Notes under the pieces: model-generated
Told to the model about the DNA's origin: nothing
Databases searched by the model: none
Seen by the model: only the letters and a program-made list of their open reading frames with translations
Position numbers and translations under genes: made by a program
Assembly (NCBI RefSeq): GCF_000758525.1
Contig: NZ_CP009241.1
Coordinates: 1,860,001 to 1,924,000 of the forward strand
DNA: 64,000 nt
Source of the DNA: Paenibacillus sp. FSL H7-0357
GTDB taxonomy: Bacteria; Bacillota; Bacilli; Paenibacillales; Paenibacillaceae
Reading direction: 5' to 3'
Shown: in pieces, positions 45,272-52,861 of the stretch
How positions within the stretch are numbered: the stretch's first letter is position 1
Layout of the letters: each line of letters begins with the position of its first letter

Positions 45272-46156
45272 ATGCCGGTCAAGCGCTATAAAAGTGTTGT
45301 TTCGCTGCTTGCTTTCGTTGCACCCGCATTTATCATTTATTCATTGTTTCTGCTGATTCCGACCATCGGCGGCATGTACTACAGCTTCACGGACTGGAAC
45401 GGGCTGAACCGCAATTATTCTTTTATCGGCCTCGGCAATTTCATTGAAGCGCTGCGCGAGGACCCGGATTTCGTACACGCCTTGCTCTTTACGTTGAAAT
45501 ACGTGCTGTTCATGATCGTATTGCAAAATGTATTCGCACTTGTGCTCGCCGTGTTCATTGAGACAAAAACAAGAACCAAAGGTTTTTTCCGGACGATCTT
45601 CTTCATGCCAAATATGATCAGCACCATCATCAGCGCTTTTATGTGGACCTTCGTGTTCTCCCAAGTGCTGCCGCAGCTTGCCGAGAAGACGGCAGCGTCC
45701 TTCCTGGACCAGCTGTGGATCGGAGATCCCAGCGTTTCCTTCTATTCGATCATTATCGTATCGCTGTGGAATGGCGTCGGCTATATGATGATTATATATT
45801 TGGCCGCCCTGCAGGGGGTGCCGCAAAGCCTGAAGGAAGCTGCCGTCATTGACGGGGCCAGCCCGTTCCAGACCTTCCGCAAGGTGACGATGCCGATGAT
45901 TACGCATGCGGTTACGATCTGTTTTTTCCTTACGCTGAACGGGGCATTCAAGGTATTTGAGGTGGTATACGGGCTTACCGGCGGCGGTCCGGGACGCAGT
46001 ACACAGGTCATTACGATGAATATCTACGAAGAGGCGTTCTCCAACAACTTCCGTTACGGGTATGCCAGCGCCAAATCGGTGATTCTGTTCGTAATTATCC
46101 TGCTCTTCACCTTTATCCAGATCGGTGTCATGAAGAGAAAAGAGGTGGAAGCATGA
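45272..46156 (+). CDS. ABC sugar permease, MalF/UgpA type
   Basis: 294 residues, six helices, EAA motif LKEAAVIDGASPFQTFRKVT near residues 188-207. GAGGGAGAGGGG lies before the ATG. Its stop overlaps the next permease start (ATGA at 46153). Membrane subunit of the oligosaccharide importer. Confidence 0.93.
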   Translation: MPVKRYKSVVSLLAFVAPAFIIYSLFLLIPTIGGMYYSFTDWNGLNRNYSFIGLGNFIEALREDPDFVHALLFTLKYVLFMIVLQNVFALVLAVFIETKTRTKGFFRTIFFMPNMISTIISAFMWTFVFSQVLPQLAEKTAASFLDQLWIGDPSVSFYSIIIVSLWNGVGYMMIIYLAALQGVPQSLKEAAVIDGASPFQTFRKVTMPMITHAVTICFFLTLNGAFKVFEVVYGLTGGGPGRSTQVITMNIYEEAFSNNFRYGYASAKSVILFVIILLFTFIQIGVMKRKEVEA

Positions 46157-46980
46157 GACTGAGAAAGGGAGCCAACCTATTCATCACGCTGTTTCTCTGC
46201 ATCGGTGCTGTCCTGTCCTTTTTCCCGATTTATCTGGCGATTATCAATTCCGTGAAAACCCAAGGCGAGATGTTCGCTTCCTTCACGGCGCTGCCAACCA
46301 AGCTTCACTTTGAGAACTACAGCCAGGCTTTTAGCAAAATCAACCTGCTGAGCAGCACCCTGAACTCGGTTATTGTCTCGGTCATCGGTATTGGAGGCAT
46401 CATTTTCTGCGCTGCCCTGGCCGGTTACAAGCTGTCCCGGACCTCCGGCAGACTTAGCGCGGCGATCTTCTCGCTATTCATTGCTTCCATGCTGGTACCG
46501 TTTCATTCGATTATGATTCCGCTTACACGGATGGCTAAAGCACTGCATGTCAGCGGCAGCACCTACGGCCTTGCTGTGATCTACATTGGTCTTGGAGTGA
46601 ACATGGCGATCTTCCTGTACCACGGCTTTGTGAAGTCGATCCCCCGCGAGCTGGAGGAAGCGGCACGGATTGACGGCTGCGGTGAGTTCCAGACCTTCTT
46701 CCGCATCATCTTTCCACTCTTGCTGCCGATTACGGTAACCATTGCGATTCTGGACTTCCTGTGGATCTGGAATGACTTCCTGCTGCCGCTGCTGATGCTC
46801 ACCGACTCTACCAAATATACGCTGATTCTATCGACCAACACACTGTTCGGAGAGTACAATAAGGAGTGGTCGCTGATTCTGGCGGCGCTGGTGCTGACTG
46901 CACTTCCTGTGATCGTTATCTATGGATTTTTCCAAAAGTTTATTATGCAGGGCATTGCCGAAGGGGCAATAAAAGGCTAA
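46153..46980 (+). CDS. ABC sugar permease, MalG/UgpE type
   Basis: 275 residues, six helices, EAA motif LEEAARIDGCGEFQTFFRII and the usual C-terminal QKFIMQGIAEGAIKG. Translationally coupled to the preceding permease (4-bp overlap). No ATPase gene follows; a shared MsmX-type ATPase is expected. GH42 follows after 21 bp. Confidence 0.93.
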   Translation: MRLRKGANLFITLFLCIGAVLSFFPIYLAIINSVKTQGEMFASFTALPTKLHFENYSQAFSKINLLSSTLNSVIVSVIGIGGIIFCAALAGYKLSRTSGRLSAAIFSLFIASMLVPFHSIMIPLTRMAKALHVSGSTYGLAVIYIGLGVNMAIFLYHGFVKSIPRELEEAARIDGCGEFQTFFRIIFPLLLPITVTIAILDFLWIWNDFLLPLLMLTDSTKYTLILSTNTLFGEYNKEWSLILAALVLTALPVIVIYGFFQKFIMQGIAEGAIKG

Positions 46981-47001
46981 AGCGAGAGGAGCAACAGAGT
47001 A

Positions 47002-49014
47002 ATGAATCAACTACGTTACGGCGTCGCCTACTACGATGAATATATGCCTTATGAGAGGCTGAATGAGGATATTGCTATGATGCTGGAGGCCGGGATCAAT
47101 ACCGTCCGCATCGCCGAATCGACCTGGAGCACGCATGAGCCGCAGAACGGGATATTCGACTTCACTTCCGTCGACCGGGTGCTGGATGCGATGCATGCCG
47201 CTGGAATCTCCGTGATTGTCGGGACCCCAACCTATGCCGTTCCCACATGGCTGGTCAAAGAGCATCCCGGAGTGCTGGCTGTAACGGCGGACGGTCCCGG
47301 CCGGTATGGCGCACGGCAGATCATGGATATAACGAACCCGGTCTACCTGTTCCATGCGGAGCGGATCATCCGCAAGCTGATCGGCAGGGTCAGCAAGCAT
47401 CCGGCGGTCATTGGCTACCAGACGGACAACGAGACGAAGCACTACGGGACAGCCGGAGAGAATGTGCAGCTGCTGTTTGTTAAGCATATGCGGCAGAAGT
47501 ATGGAACACTGGATGAGATCAATGACCGGTTCGGGCTGGATTACTGGAGCAACCGGATTAACAGCTGGGAGGACTTTCCGTCCGCTGTCGGTACGATCAA
47601 CGGCAGCCTGGGTGCGGAATTCGCCCGTTTCCAGCGCGGTCTGGTGACGGCGTTTCTTGCCTGGCAGGTGTCGCTGGTGAACGAATACAAGCAGCCGGGA
47701 CAATTCGTCACACAGAATTTTGATTTTGAATGGCGTGGCTATTCGTATGGCGTACAGCCATCCGTGGATCATTTTGCTGCGGCTGAAGCCTTCGATATCG
47801 CCGGAGTGGATATTTACCATCCTTCGCAGCATGAGCTGACCGGAACGGAAATCTCCTTCGGAGGGGATATCGCCCGTTCCCTGAAGCGCAGCAATTATCT
47901 TGTATTGGAGACACAGGCCCAGGCGTTTCCCCACTGGACACCCTATCCGGGCCAGCTGCGGCTCCAGGCCTTCAGCCATCTCGCCTCCGGGGCAAATATG
48001 GTGGCTTACTGGCATTGGCATTCCATTCATAATTCGTTTGAGACCTACTGGAAGGGGCTGCTCAGCCACGACTTTAAGCCGAATCCGGTATACAACGAGG
48101 CCAAGACTATCGGCCGGGATTTTGCCCGCTTAAGTCAGGCGCTGGTGGACCTGCGCAAGGATAACAAGGTCGCGGTAATGGTCAGCAATGAAGCCCTGAC
48201 TGCGATGGAATGGTTCAAGCTGCCGGATGGCAGGAACTACAATGATGTGGTTCGCTGGCTTTATGATGAGCTGTACCAGATGAATATCGAATGCGACTTC
48301 ATTCAGCCCGGCTGTACCGGGCTTTCGGGATATAGTCTCATCATTGTTCCCGCACTTTATGCCGTTCCGGATGAAGCACTGCTGCGCTTAAATGAATATG
48401 TGCGCGAGGGAGGCCACGCCGTCTATTCCTTCAAATCCGGCTTTGCGGATGAAGATCTCAAAGTGCGCACGGCAGAGCAGCCGGGGATCATCAGCGAGGC
48501 CTGCGGAATCAGCTACAGCATGTTTGTGACTCCGCATGAGGTGACACTGCGCAGCGAAGCTCTGGATACCGGTGCGGCAGATCCTGCGGTGAATACATGG
48601 ATGGAGCTGATTACACCGGATACGGCAGAAGTGCTGCTCCGCTATGACCATCCCCATTGGGGCGAATATGCGGCCGTCACCCGCAACAGGTTCGGAAACG
48701 GTACGGCAACCTATATCGGCTGCATGACAAGCAGCGGGCTGGCGGGCAGCATCCTGAAATCCGCTGCGCAGGAGGCCGGATTATGGGGGCCCGATCAGGA
48801 GCTGGCTTTTCCGCTGATTGTGAAGACTGGAGTGAACCGGCAGCAGCAGAGGGTACGCTATTATTTTAATTACAGCGATGAGCCGGTGTCTATGGTGTAC
48901 CGGCATGGCGCGGCGGCAGAGCTGTTGTCCGGAAGAGAGGTTCAGCCTGAGGAAAAACTTGAGCTTGAGCCTTGGGGTGTGCGCATCCTGCTGGAGCATT
49001 CAAGCGGACAATGA
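47002..49014 (+). CDS. Beta-galactosidase-type glycoside hydrolase family 42
   Basis: 670 residues, cytoplasmic. GH42 A-domain with the N-terminal YGVAYYDEYMPYERLNEDI, acid/base Glu144 in YQTDNETKHYG and nucleophile Glu303 in YLVLETQAQ; then the trimerisation (B) domain about 390-590 and a small C-domain. GAGAGGAG precedes the ATG. It is the last gene of the binding-protein/permease operon. GH42 enzymes usually act on beta-galactosides, but some act on other beta-linked sugars, so the local substrate is open. Confidence 0.92.
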   Translation: MNQLRYGVAYYDEYMPYERLNEDIAMMLEAGINTVRIAESTWSTHEPQNGIFDFTSVDRVLDAMHAAGISVIVGTPTYAVPTWLVKEHPGVLAVTADGPGRYGARQIMDITNPVYLFHAERIIRKLIGRVSKHPAVIGYQTDNETKHYGTAGENVQLLFVKHMRQKYGTLDEINDRFGLDYWSNRINSWEDFPSAVGTINGSLGAEFARFQRGLVTAFLAWQVSLVNEYKQPGQFVTQNFDFEWRGYSYGVQPSVDHFAAAEAFDIAGVDIYHPSQHELTGTEISFGGDIARSLKRSNYLVLETQAQAFPHWTPYPGQLRLQAFSHLASGANMVAYWHWHSIHNSFETYWKGLLSHDFKPNPVYNEAKTIGRDFARLSQALVDLRKDNKVAVMVSNEALTAMEWFKLPDGRNYNDVVRWLYDELYQMNIECDFIQPGCTGLSGYSLIIVPALYAVPDEALLRLNEYVREGGHAVYSFKSGFADEDLKVRTAEQPGIISEACGISYSMFVTPHEVTLRSEALDTGAADPAVNTWMELITPDTAEVLLRYDHPHWGEYAAVTRNRFGNGTATYIGCMTSSGLAGSILKSAAQEAGLWGPDQELAFPLIVKTGVNRQQQRVRYYFNYSDEPVSMVYRHGAAAELLSGREVQPEEKLELEPWGVRILLEHSSGQ

Positions 49015-49104
49015 GACCGGAAGCAGCGCCGGGAATAATAGAGGGTTGCTTTTATCGGCGGTATTTGCTAACATACAATGTAACTTAATCAGTTGTTCTG
49101 TTTT

Positions 49105-49200
49105 CTAGGGTTCCGCAGCTGCTACAGGCTGGTCTGGTCCGAGGGAAAACGCATGTACTACGATGTACATGTCTACACGGAGGGATAAAAGCCCGGGAGG
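49105..49200 (+). promoter_or_regulatory. Guanidine-I (ykkC) riboswitch aptamer
   Basis: Nearly every conserved block of the ykkC motif is present in order: CTAGGGTTCCG at 49105-49115, CTGGTCCGAG at 49134-49143, a variable helix with ATGTAC/GTACAT arms at 49153-49169, and ACACGGAGGGATAAAAGCCC at 49175-49194 followed by GGGAGG. Family knowledge: it binds guanidinium and is an ON switch. It stands 90 bp before two SMR genes, the classic arrangement for guanidinium exporters. Confidence 0.95.
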
Positions 49201-49240
49201 TATCGTCAATTAGACGATGACCTTCCGGGCTTATTTTGTT
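49191..49240 (+). terminator. Riboswitch expression-platform terminator
   Basis: GCCCGGGAGGTATCGT (49191-49206) can pair with ACGATGACCTTCCGGGC (49214-49230) and is followed by TTATTTTGTT. The 5' arm is the 3' conserved segment of the aptamer, so ligand binding and termination exclude each other. Confidence 0.85.
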
Positions 49241-49290
49241 TCCGCGGTTAAGAGGTTTGTACCATAACTTATTTAGGGGAAGAGGAGGGA

Positions 49291-49641
49291 ATGGCAGTGA
49301 ATAACAGTATGGCATGGGTTAAGATCGCAGGTGCTGCCTGCTTCGAAGTCGTGTGGGTCATCGGGCTGAAGCACGCTTCGGCTCCGTGGGAGTGGCTCGT
49401 TACGGTAGTGGCCATTATCATCAGTTTTTATACGATCATCTCGGCGAGCAGCAAGCTGCCCGTAGGTACGGTCTATTCTGTATTTGTCGGACTCGGCACA
49501 GCCGGGACCGTCCTGGCGGATATCCTCTGGTTCGGTGAGCCGTTCAAGCCGCTGAAGCTGGTGCTGGTCTTGGTTCTGCTGGCGGGTGTTATCGGGCTGA
49601 AGCTTGTGACCGGTGATTCTAAAGAAAAGGAGGTGTCCTAA
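49291..49641 (+). CDS. SMR family guanidinium exporter subunit (Gdx/SugE/YkkC type)
   Basis: 116 residues, four membrane helices. SMR landmarks: the coupling Glu in AACFEVVWVIGLKHA of helix 1, and PVGTVYSVFVGLGTAGTV in helix 3. It is somewhat longer than usual (~105) at both ends. GAGGAGGG precedes the ATG. It lies directly behind the guanidine-I riboswitch and 1 bp before a second SMR gene, so the two probably form a heterodimeric proton-coupled guanidinium exporter. Pairing is inferred from the YkkCD precedent. Confidence 0.93.
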   Translation: MAVNNSMAWVKIAGAACFEVVWVIGLKHASAPWEWLVTVVAIIISFYTIISASSKLPVGTVYSVFVGLGTAGTVLADILWFGEPFKPLKLVLVLVLLAGVIGLKLVTGDSKEKEVS

Positions 49642-49642
49642 A

Positions 49643-49957
49643 ATGGCTTGGTTAATGCTGATTGCTGCCGGCTGCTGTGAAATGTTCGGGGTGGCGATGA
49701 TAGGCAAGCTGCACCGGGACCGCAATTGGCAGGCGATTGCCCTGCTGGTCCTAGGATTCGGAGGCAGCTTTCTGCTGCTGTCGCTCGCCATGGAAAGTCT
49801 CCCGATGGGCACGGCCTATGCGGTATGGACAGGAATTGGTGCTTCCGGAGGTGCGATTCTGGGCATGCTCCTGTATGGTGAAGCCCGGGATCTGCGGCGG
49901 ATCATCTGTATTGTGGTGATTCTCGGAGCTGCCGTCGGTTTGAAAATGGTAGGCTGA
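49643..49957 (+). CDS. SMR family guanidinium exporter, second subunit (YkkD type)
   Basis: 104 residues from ATG 49643 with AGGAGGTG upstream; four helices. Coupling Glu in IAAGCCEMFGVAMIGKL and the helix-3 motif PMGTAYAVWTGIGASGGA. Starts one base after the stop of the first subunit gene, so translation is coupled. Under the same riboswitch. Confidence 0.93.
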   Translation: MAWLMLIAAGCCEMFGVAMIGKLHRDRNWQAIALLVLGFGGSFLLLSLAMESLPMGTAYAVWTGIGASGGAILGMLLYGEARDLRRIICIVVILGAAVGLKMVG

Positions 49958-50064
49958 CATCGCCGAGATGTTAAAGAAATAGACACCTGTACGATGTTTC
50001 GAATGATGTAACATGGTAAGTATAGTAAGTAGTACTTAATCCATCGTATAAGGAGACTTCCACT

Positions 50065-50928
50065 ATGAATGAAAATATACCCGGGCGGATTAAACTTCCG
50101 GACGGAACAGACTTGCCGAGAATCGGACAGGGAACCTGGTGTATGGGTGATGATGCTTCCAGACGTTCTGAGGAGATAGCTGCCCTGAGGCATGGGGTAG
50201 AGTTGGGCCTTAGTGTGATAGATACGGCAGAAATGTATGGGGACGGCCGCTCGGAAGAGCTTGTCGGCGAAGCGATCCGGGGAATCCGCGACAGCGTATT
50301 CCTGGTTTCCAAGGTGTATCCGCATAATGCAGGCAAGAAACAGCTGGCCCGCAGCTGTGAGGACAGTCTGAAGCGGCTCCGTACGGATCATCTGGATCTA
50401 TATCTGCTGCACTGGCGGGGGAAGATTCCGCTGGAGGAGACGGTGGAAGGCATGGAGGAACTGGTGGCCGCCGGAAAAATAGCCCGCTGGGGCGTGTCCA
50501 ATCTGGACACGGACGATATGCGGGAATTGCTGCGCATCCCCGGAGGCAACCGCTGCGCTGTCAATCAGGTCCTCTACCACCTGGGCTCCAGAGGTATTGA
50601 GCATGAGCTGCTGTCCTGGCAGCGGAGCCACAAAATACCCGTAATGGCCTACTCTCCGCTGGCACAGGCAGGCACCTTGAGAAAAGGGCTGACGGAGAAT
50701 GCTGCAGTGCAGGAGGTTGCCCTTAGACACGGAGCGACACCGCTGCAAATTCTGCTGGCCTGGAGCATCCGGGAAGGCGACGTAATCGCTATTCCCAAAG
50801 CATCGACCCCGCGGCATGTAGCCGAGAACGCGGCAGCAGGGGAAATCAAGCTCAGTACCGATGAGCTGTGGCAGCTGGATGAGGCTTTTCCGCAGCCCGC
50901 CTGGAGAGTTCCGCTGGATATGATCTAA
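50065..50928 (+). CDS. Aldo/keto reductase
   Basis: 287 residues, NADPH-dependent TIM-barrel reductase. The AKR tetrad is visible: Asp and Tyr in VIDTAEMYGDGRSEE, Lys in FLVSKVYP, His in LDLYLLHWRG; the cofactor end has AIPKASTPRHVAENA. AAGGAGA precedes the ATG. Substrate unknown. Transcribed alone between the SMR pair and the mannitol operon, with two terminators behind it. Confidence 0.92.
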   Translation: MNENIPGRIKLPDGTDLPRIGQGTWCMGDDASRRSEEIAALRHGVELGLSVIDTAEMYGDGRSEELVGEAIRGIRDSVFLVSKVYPHNAGKKQLARSCEDSLKRLRTDHLDLYLLHWRGKIPLEETVEGMEELVAAGKIARWGVSNLDTDDMRELLRIPGGNRCAVNQVLYHLGSRGIEHELLSWQRSHKIPVMAYSPLAQAGTLRKGLTENAAVQEVALRHGATPLQILLAWSIREGDVIAIPKASTPRHVAENAAAGEIKLSTDELWQLDEAFPQPAWRVPLDMI

Positions 50929-50980
50929 AACTTTTAAAGGTTAAAAATAACGGAGTGGAAATTTAAATAAAGCACACCCT

Positions 50981-51020
50981 AAACGGGAGTCTTGCAGCCA
51001 ATGCAGACTTCCGTTTTTTT
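50981..51020 (+). terminator. Terminator after the aldo/keto reductase
   Basis: AAACGG-AGTCT-TGCA class stem pairing with TGCAGACTTCCGTTT, then seven T. Confidence 0.8.
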
Positions 51021-51076
51021 GTAAATATAAGGATGTTTAGGCTTCACGCCATAAATTATTTTTGTTTTTGCTAAAG

Positions 51077-51117
51077 AAACGGACCTCATCCCATAGGGAT
51101 GGCAGGGCCGTTTTTTC
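51077..51117 (+). terminator. Second stem-loop terminator
   Basis: AAACGG.CCT..ATCCC / GGGAT..AGG.CCGTTT with a six-T tail; insulates the mannitol promoter. Confidence 0.65.
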
Positions 51118-51219
51118 TTGTGTCCATAAGCCGGATGCATGTCCAAAAGCCTGTGGCAACAGCTCTTAAATGTTGTCAACAACGTTCATGACGAAACCGT
51201 GTTTTCAATTTAATGACAA

Positions 51220-51233
51220 AGAAAGCGCTTTGA
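51220..51233 (+). promoter_or_regulatory. cre-like box upstream of mtlA
   Basis: AGAAAGCGCTTTGA fits the cre consensus at 12 of 14 positions and sits 84 bases before mtlA. TTGTCA at 51173-51178 and TGACAA at 51214-51219 form a widely spaced inverted pair that might contribute to MtlR control; that part is speculative. Confidence 0.5.
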
Positions 51234-51316
51234 TTTACGCTGTGTGCATAAGGGATATCTTTTAAAGAAAGCTTAAATAAAGGCATCCCATTTAATTTAT
51301 TAAGGGGGCATTTTAA

Positions 51317-52765
51317 ATGGCCACAACTGCAACAACGCAAACTTCATCCGGGGGTACAAGGGTGAGAGTTCAACAATTCGGCCGCATGCTCAGCGGTATG
51401 GTTATGCCGAATATCGGCGCTTTTATCGCATGGGGTTTAATCACGGCTTTATTCATTCCAACAGGCTGGTTTCCAAATGAAAGCCTTGCAGCTCTAGTAG
51501 ATCCAATGATCAAATTTCTGCTTCCGCTGCTCATCGGGTATACGGGCGGACAGATGGTACACGGCAAACGCGGCGGTGTTATCGGGGCAGTAGTCACGAT
51601 GGGGGTTATCGTCGGTTCTTCTATTCCGATGTTCCTCGGCGCCATGATTGTCGGCCCGCTGGCCGGCTGGGTTCTGAAGCAATTCGACCGTGCGGTTGAC
51701 GGCAAGATCAAAGCCGGGTTCGAAATGCTTGTCAACAACTTCTCGCTTGGCATCATCGGCGGCGGCTTGTCCATTGCTGCGCTGAAGGGAATCGGACCTC
51801 TGGTCGAAGGCTTGACCAACATCCTTTCGGGTGGTGTGGAATTTCTGGTCAATCATAACCTGCTGCCGCTTGTCAACATCATCATTGAGCCGGCAAAAGT
51901 ATTGTTCCTGAACAATGCAATCAACCACGGCGTACTCGGACCGATTGCGCTGGAAGAATCACAGAGACTGGGACAGTCGGTACTGTTCATGCTGGAATCG
52001 AATCCGGGACCAGGGCTGGGTATCCTGCTTGCTTACTGGCTGGTAGGACGCGGTTCGGCGAAGGCCTCCGCACCGGGTGCGGTTATCATTCACTTCCTGG
52101 GGGGTATTCATGAAATTTACTTCCCGTACATTCTGATGAATCCACGTCTGATCCTGGCTGTTATCGGCGGCGGCGTGTCTGGAACGTTCACATTGCAATT
52201 GCTGGGCGCAGGTCTGGTAGCTTCTCCATCGCCAGGCAGTATCTTTGCTTACTTCGCCATGACACCTAAGGGCGGATATGTGCCAATGCTTGCCGGTGTC
52301 ATTGTTGCCACAGCCGTATCCTTCGTGCTGGCTACACTGCTCCTTAAGACCGTGAAGAAGAACAACGAAGAAGAGATGGATCTGGAAGAAGCTGCGGCAA
52401 AAGTGAAAGACATGAAGTCGGCAGGGACTGCAGCGCAAACCGCTGCTGCTGCCGCAACTGTAACTACAGCGGCAAATGTCCGCGGCAAAGCTGATGTGAA
52501 CAAAATCGTCTTCGCTTGTGATGCAGGCATGGGGTCCAGCGCGATGGGCGCATCCGTGCTAAGAAAAAAACTGCAGGCTGCCGGAGTCAATATTACGGTT
52601 GTCAATTCCGCAGTCAGCGAAATCCCTGCGGATGCTGATATCGTGGTTACCCAAAAAACGCTGACGGACCGGGCGATTGCCAGCAATCCGAAAGCAGAGC
52701 ATATCTCCATCGACAATTTCCTGAAGAGCCCTAAATATGACGAGCTTGTGGAACGTTTAAAGTAA
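51317..52765 (+). CDS. mtlA: PTS mannitol transporter, EIICB
   Basis: 482 residues. EIIC membrane domain about 15-345 (GRMLSGMVMPNIGAFIAWGL; AINHGVLGPIALEES; HFLGGIHEIYFPYILMNP with the substrate-site Glu region), an Ala-rich linker, then the EIIB domain about 390-482 with phosphocysteine Cys401 in VFACDAGMGSSAMG. It imports and phosphorylates mannitol; EIIA is supplied by the separate mtlF gene. AAGGGGGC precedes the ATG. First gene of mtlA-mtlR-mtlF-mtlD. Confidence 0.96.
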   Translation: MATTATTQTSSGGTRVRVQQFGRMLSGMVMPNIGAFIAWGLITALFIPTGWFPNESLAALVDPMIKFLLPLLIGYTGGQMVHGKRGGVIGAVVTMGVIVGSSIPMFLGAMIVGPLAGWVLKQFDRAVDGKIKAGFEMLVNNFSLGIIGGGLSIAALKGIGPLVEGLTNILSGGVEFLVNHNLLPLVNIIIEPAKVLFLNNAINHGVLGPIALEESQRLGQSVLFMLESNPGPGLGILLAYWLVGRGSAKASAPGAVIIHFLGGIHEIYFPYILMNPRLILAVIGGGVSGTFTLQLLGAGLVASPSPGSIFAYFAMTPKGGYVPMLAGVIVATAVSFVLATLLLKTVKKNNEEEMDLEEAAAKVKDMKSAGTAAQTAAAAATVTTAANVRGKADVNKIVFACDAGMGSSAMGASVLRKKLQAAGVNITVVNSAVSEIPADADIVVTQKTLTDRAIASNPKAEHISIDNFLKSPKYDELVERLK

Positions 52766-52803
52766 GTGGAACAAGCATAGAAATGATGCATAACGCTAAC
52801 TCA

Positions 52804-52838
52804 GGAGACGCTGGCCCGCAAAGCCGGCGTTTGTCTCC
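52804..52838 (+). promoter_or_regulatory. Stem-loop between mtlA and mtlR
   Basis: GGAGACGCTGGC pairs with GCCGGCGTTTGTCTCC; there is no T-tract, so it is more likely an mRNA processing or stabilising hairpin than a terminator. Confidence 0.5.
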
Positions 52839-52861
52839 ATTTAGGGCGGGGGTACACGGTT

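Noticed and set aside
47011..48069. 352-codon minus-strand frame inside GH42
   Set aside because: Antisense shadow of the GH42 gene, which carries both catalytic Glu motifs.
50979..51182. 67-codon minus-strand frame after the aldo/keto reductase
   Set aside because: It spans two terminator hairpins and has no clear ribosome binding site; composition follows from the inverted repeats.
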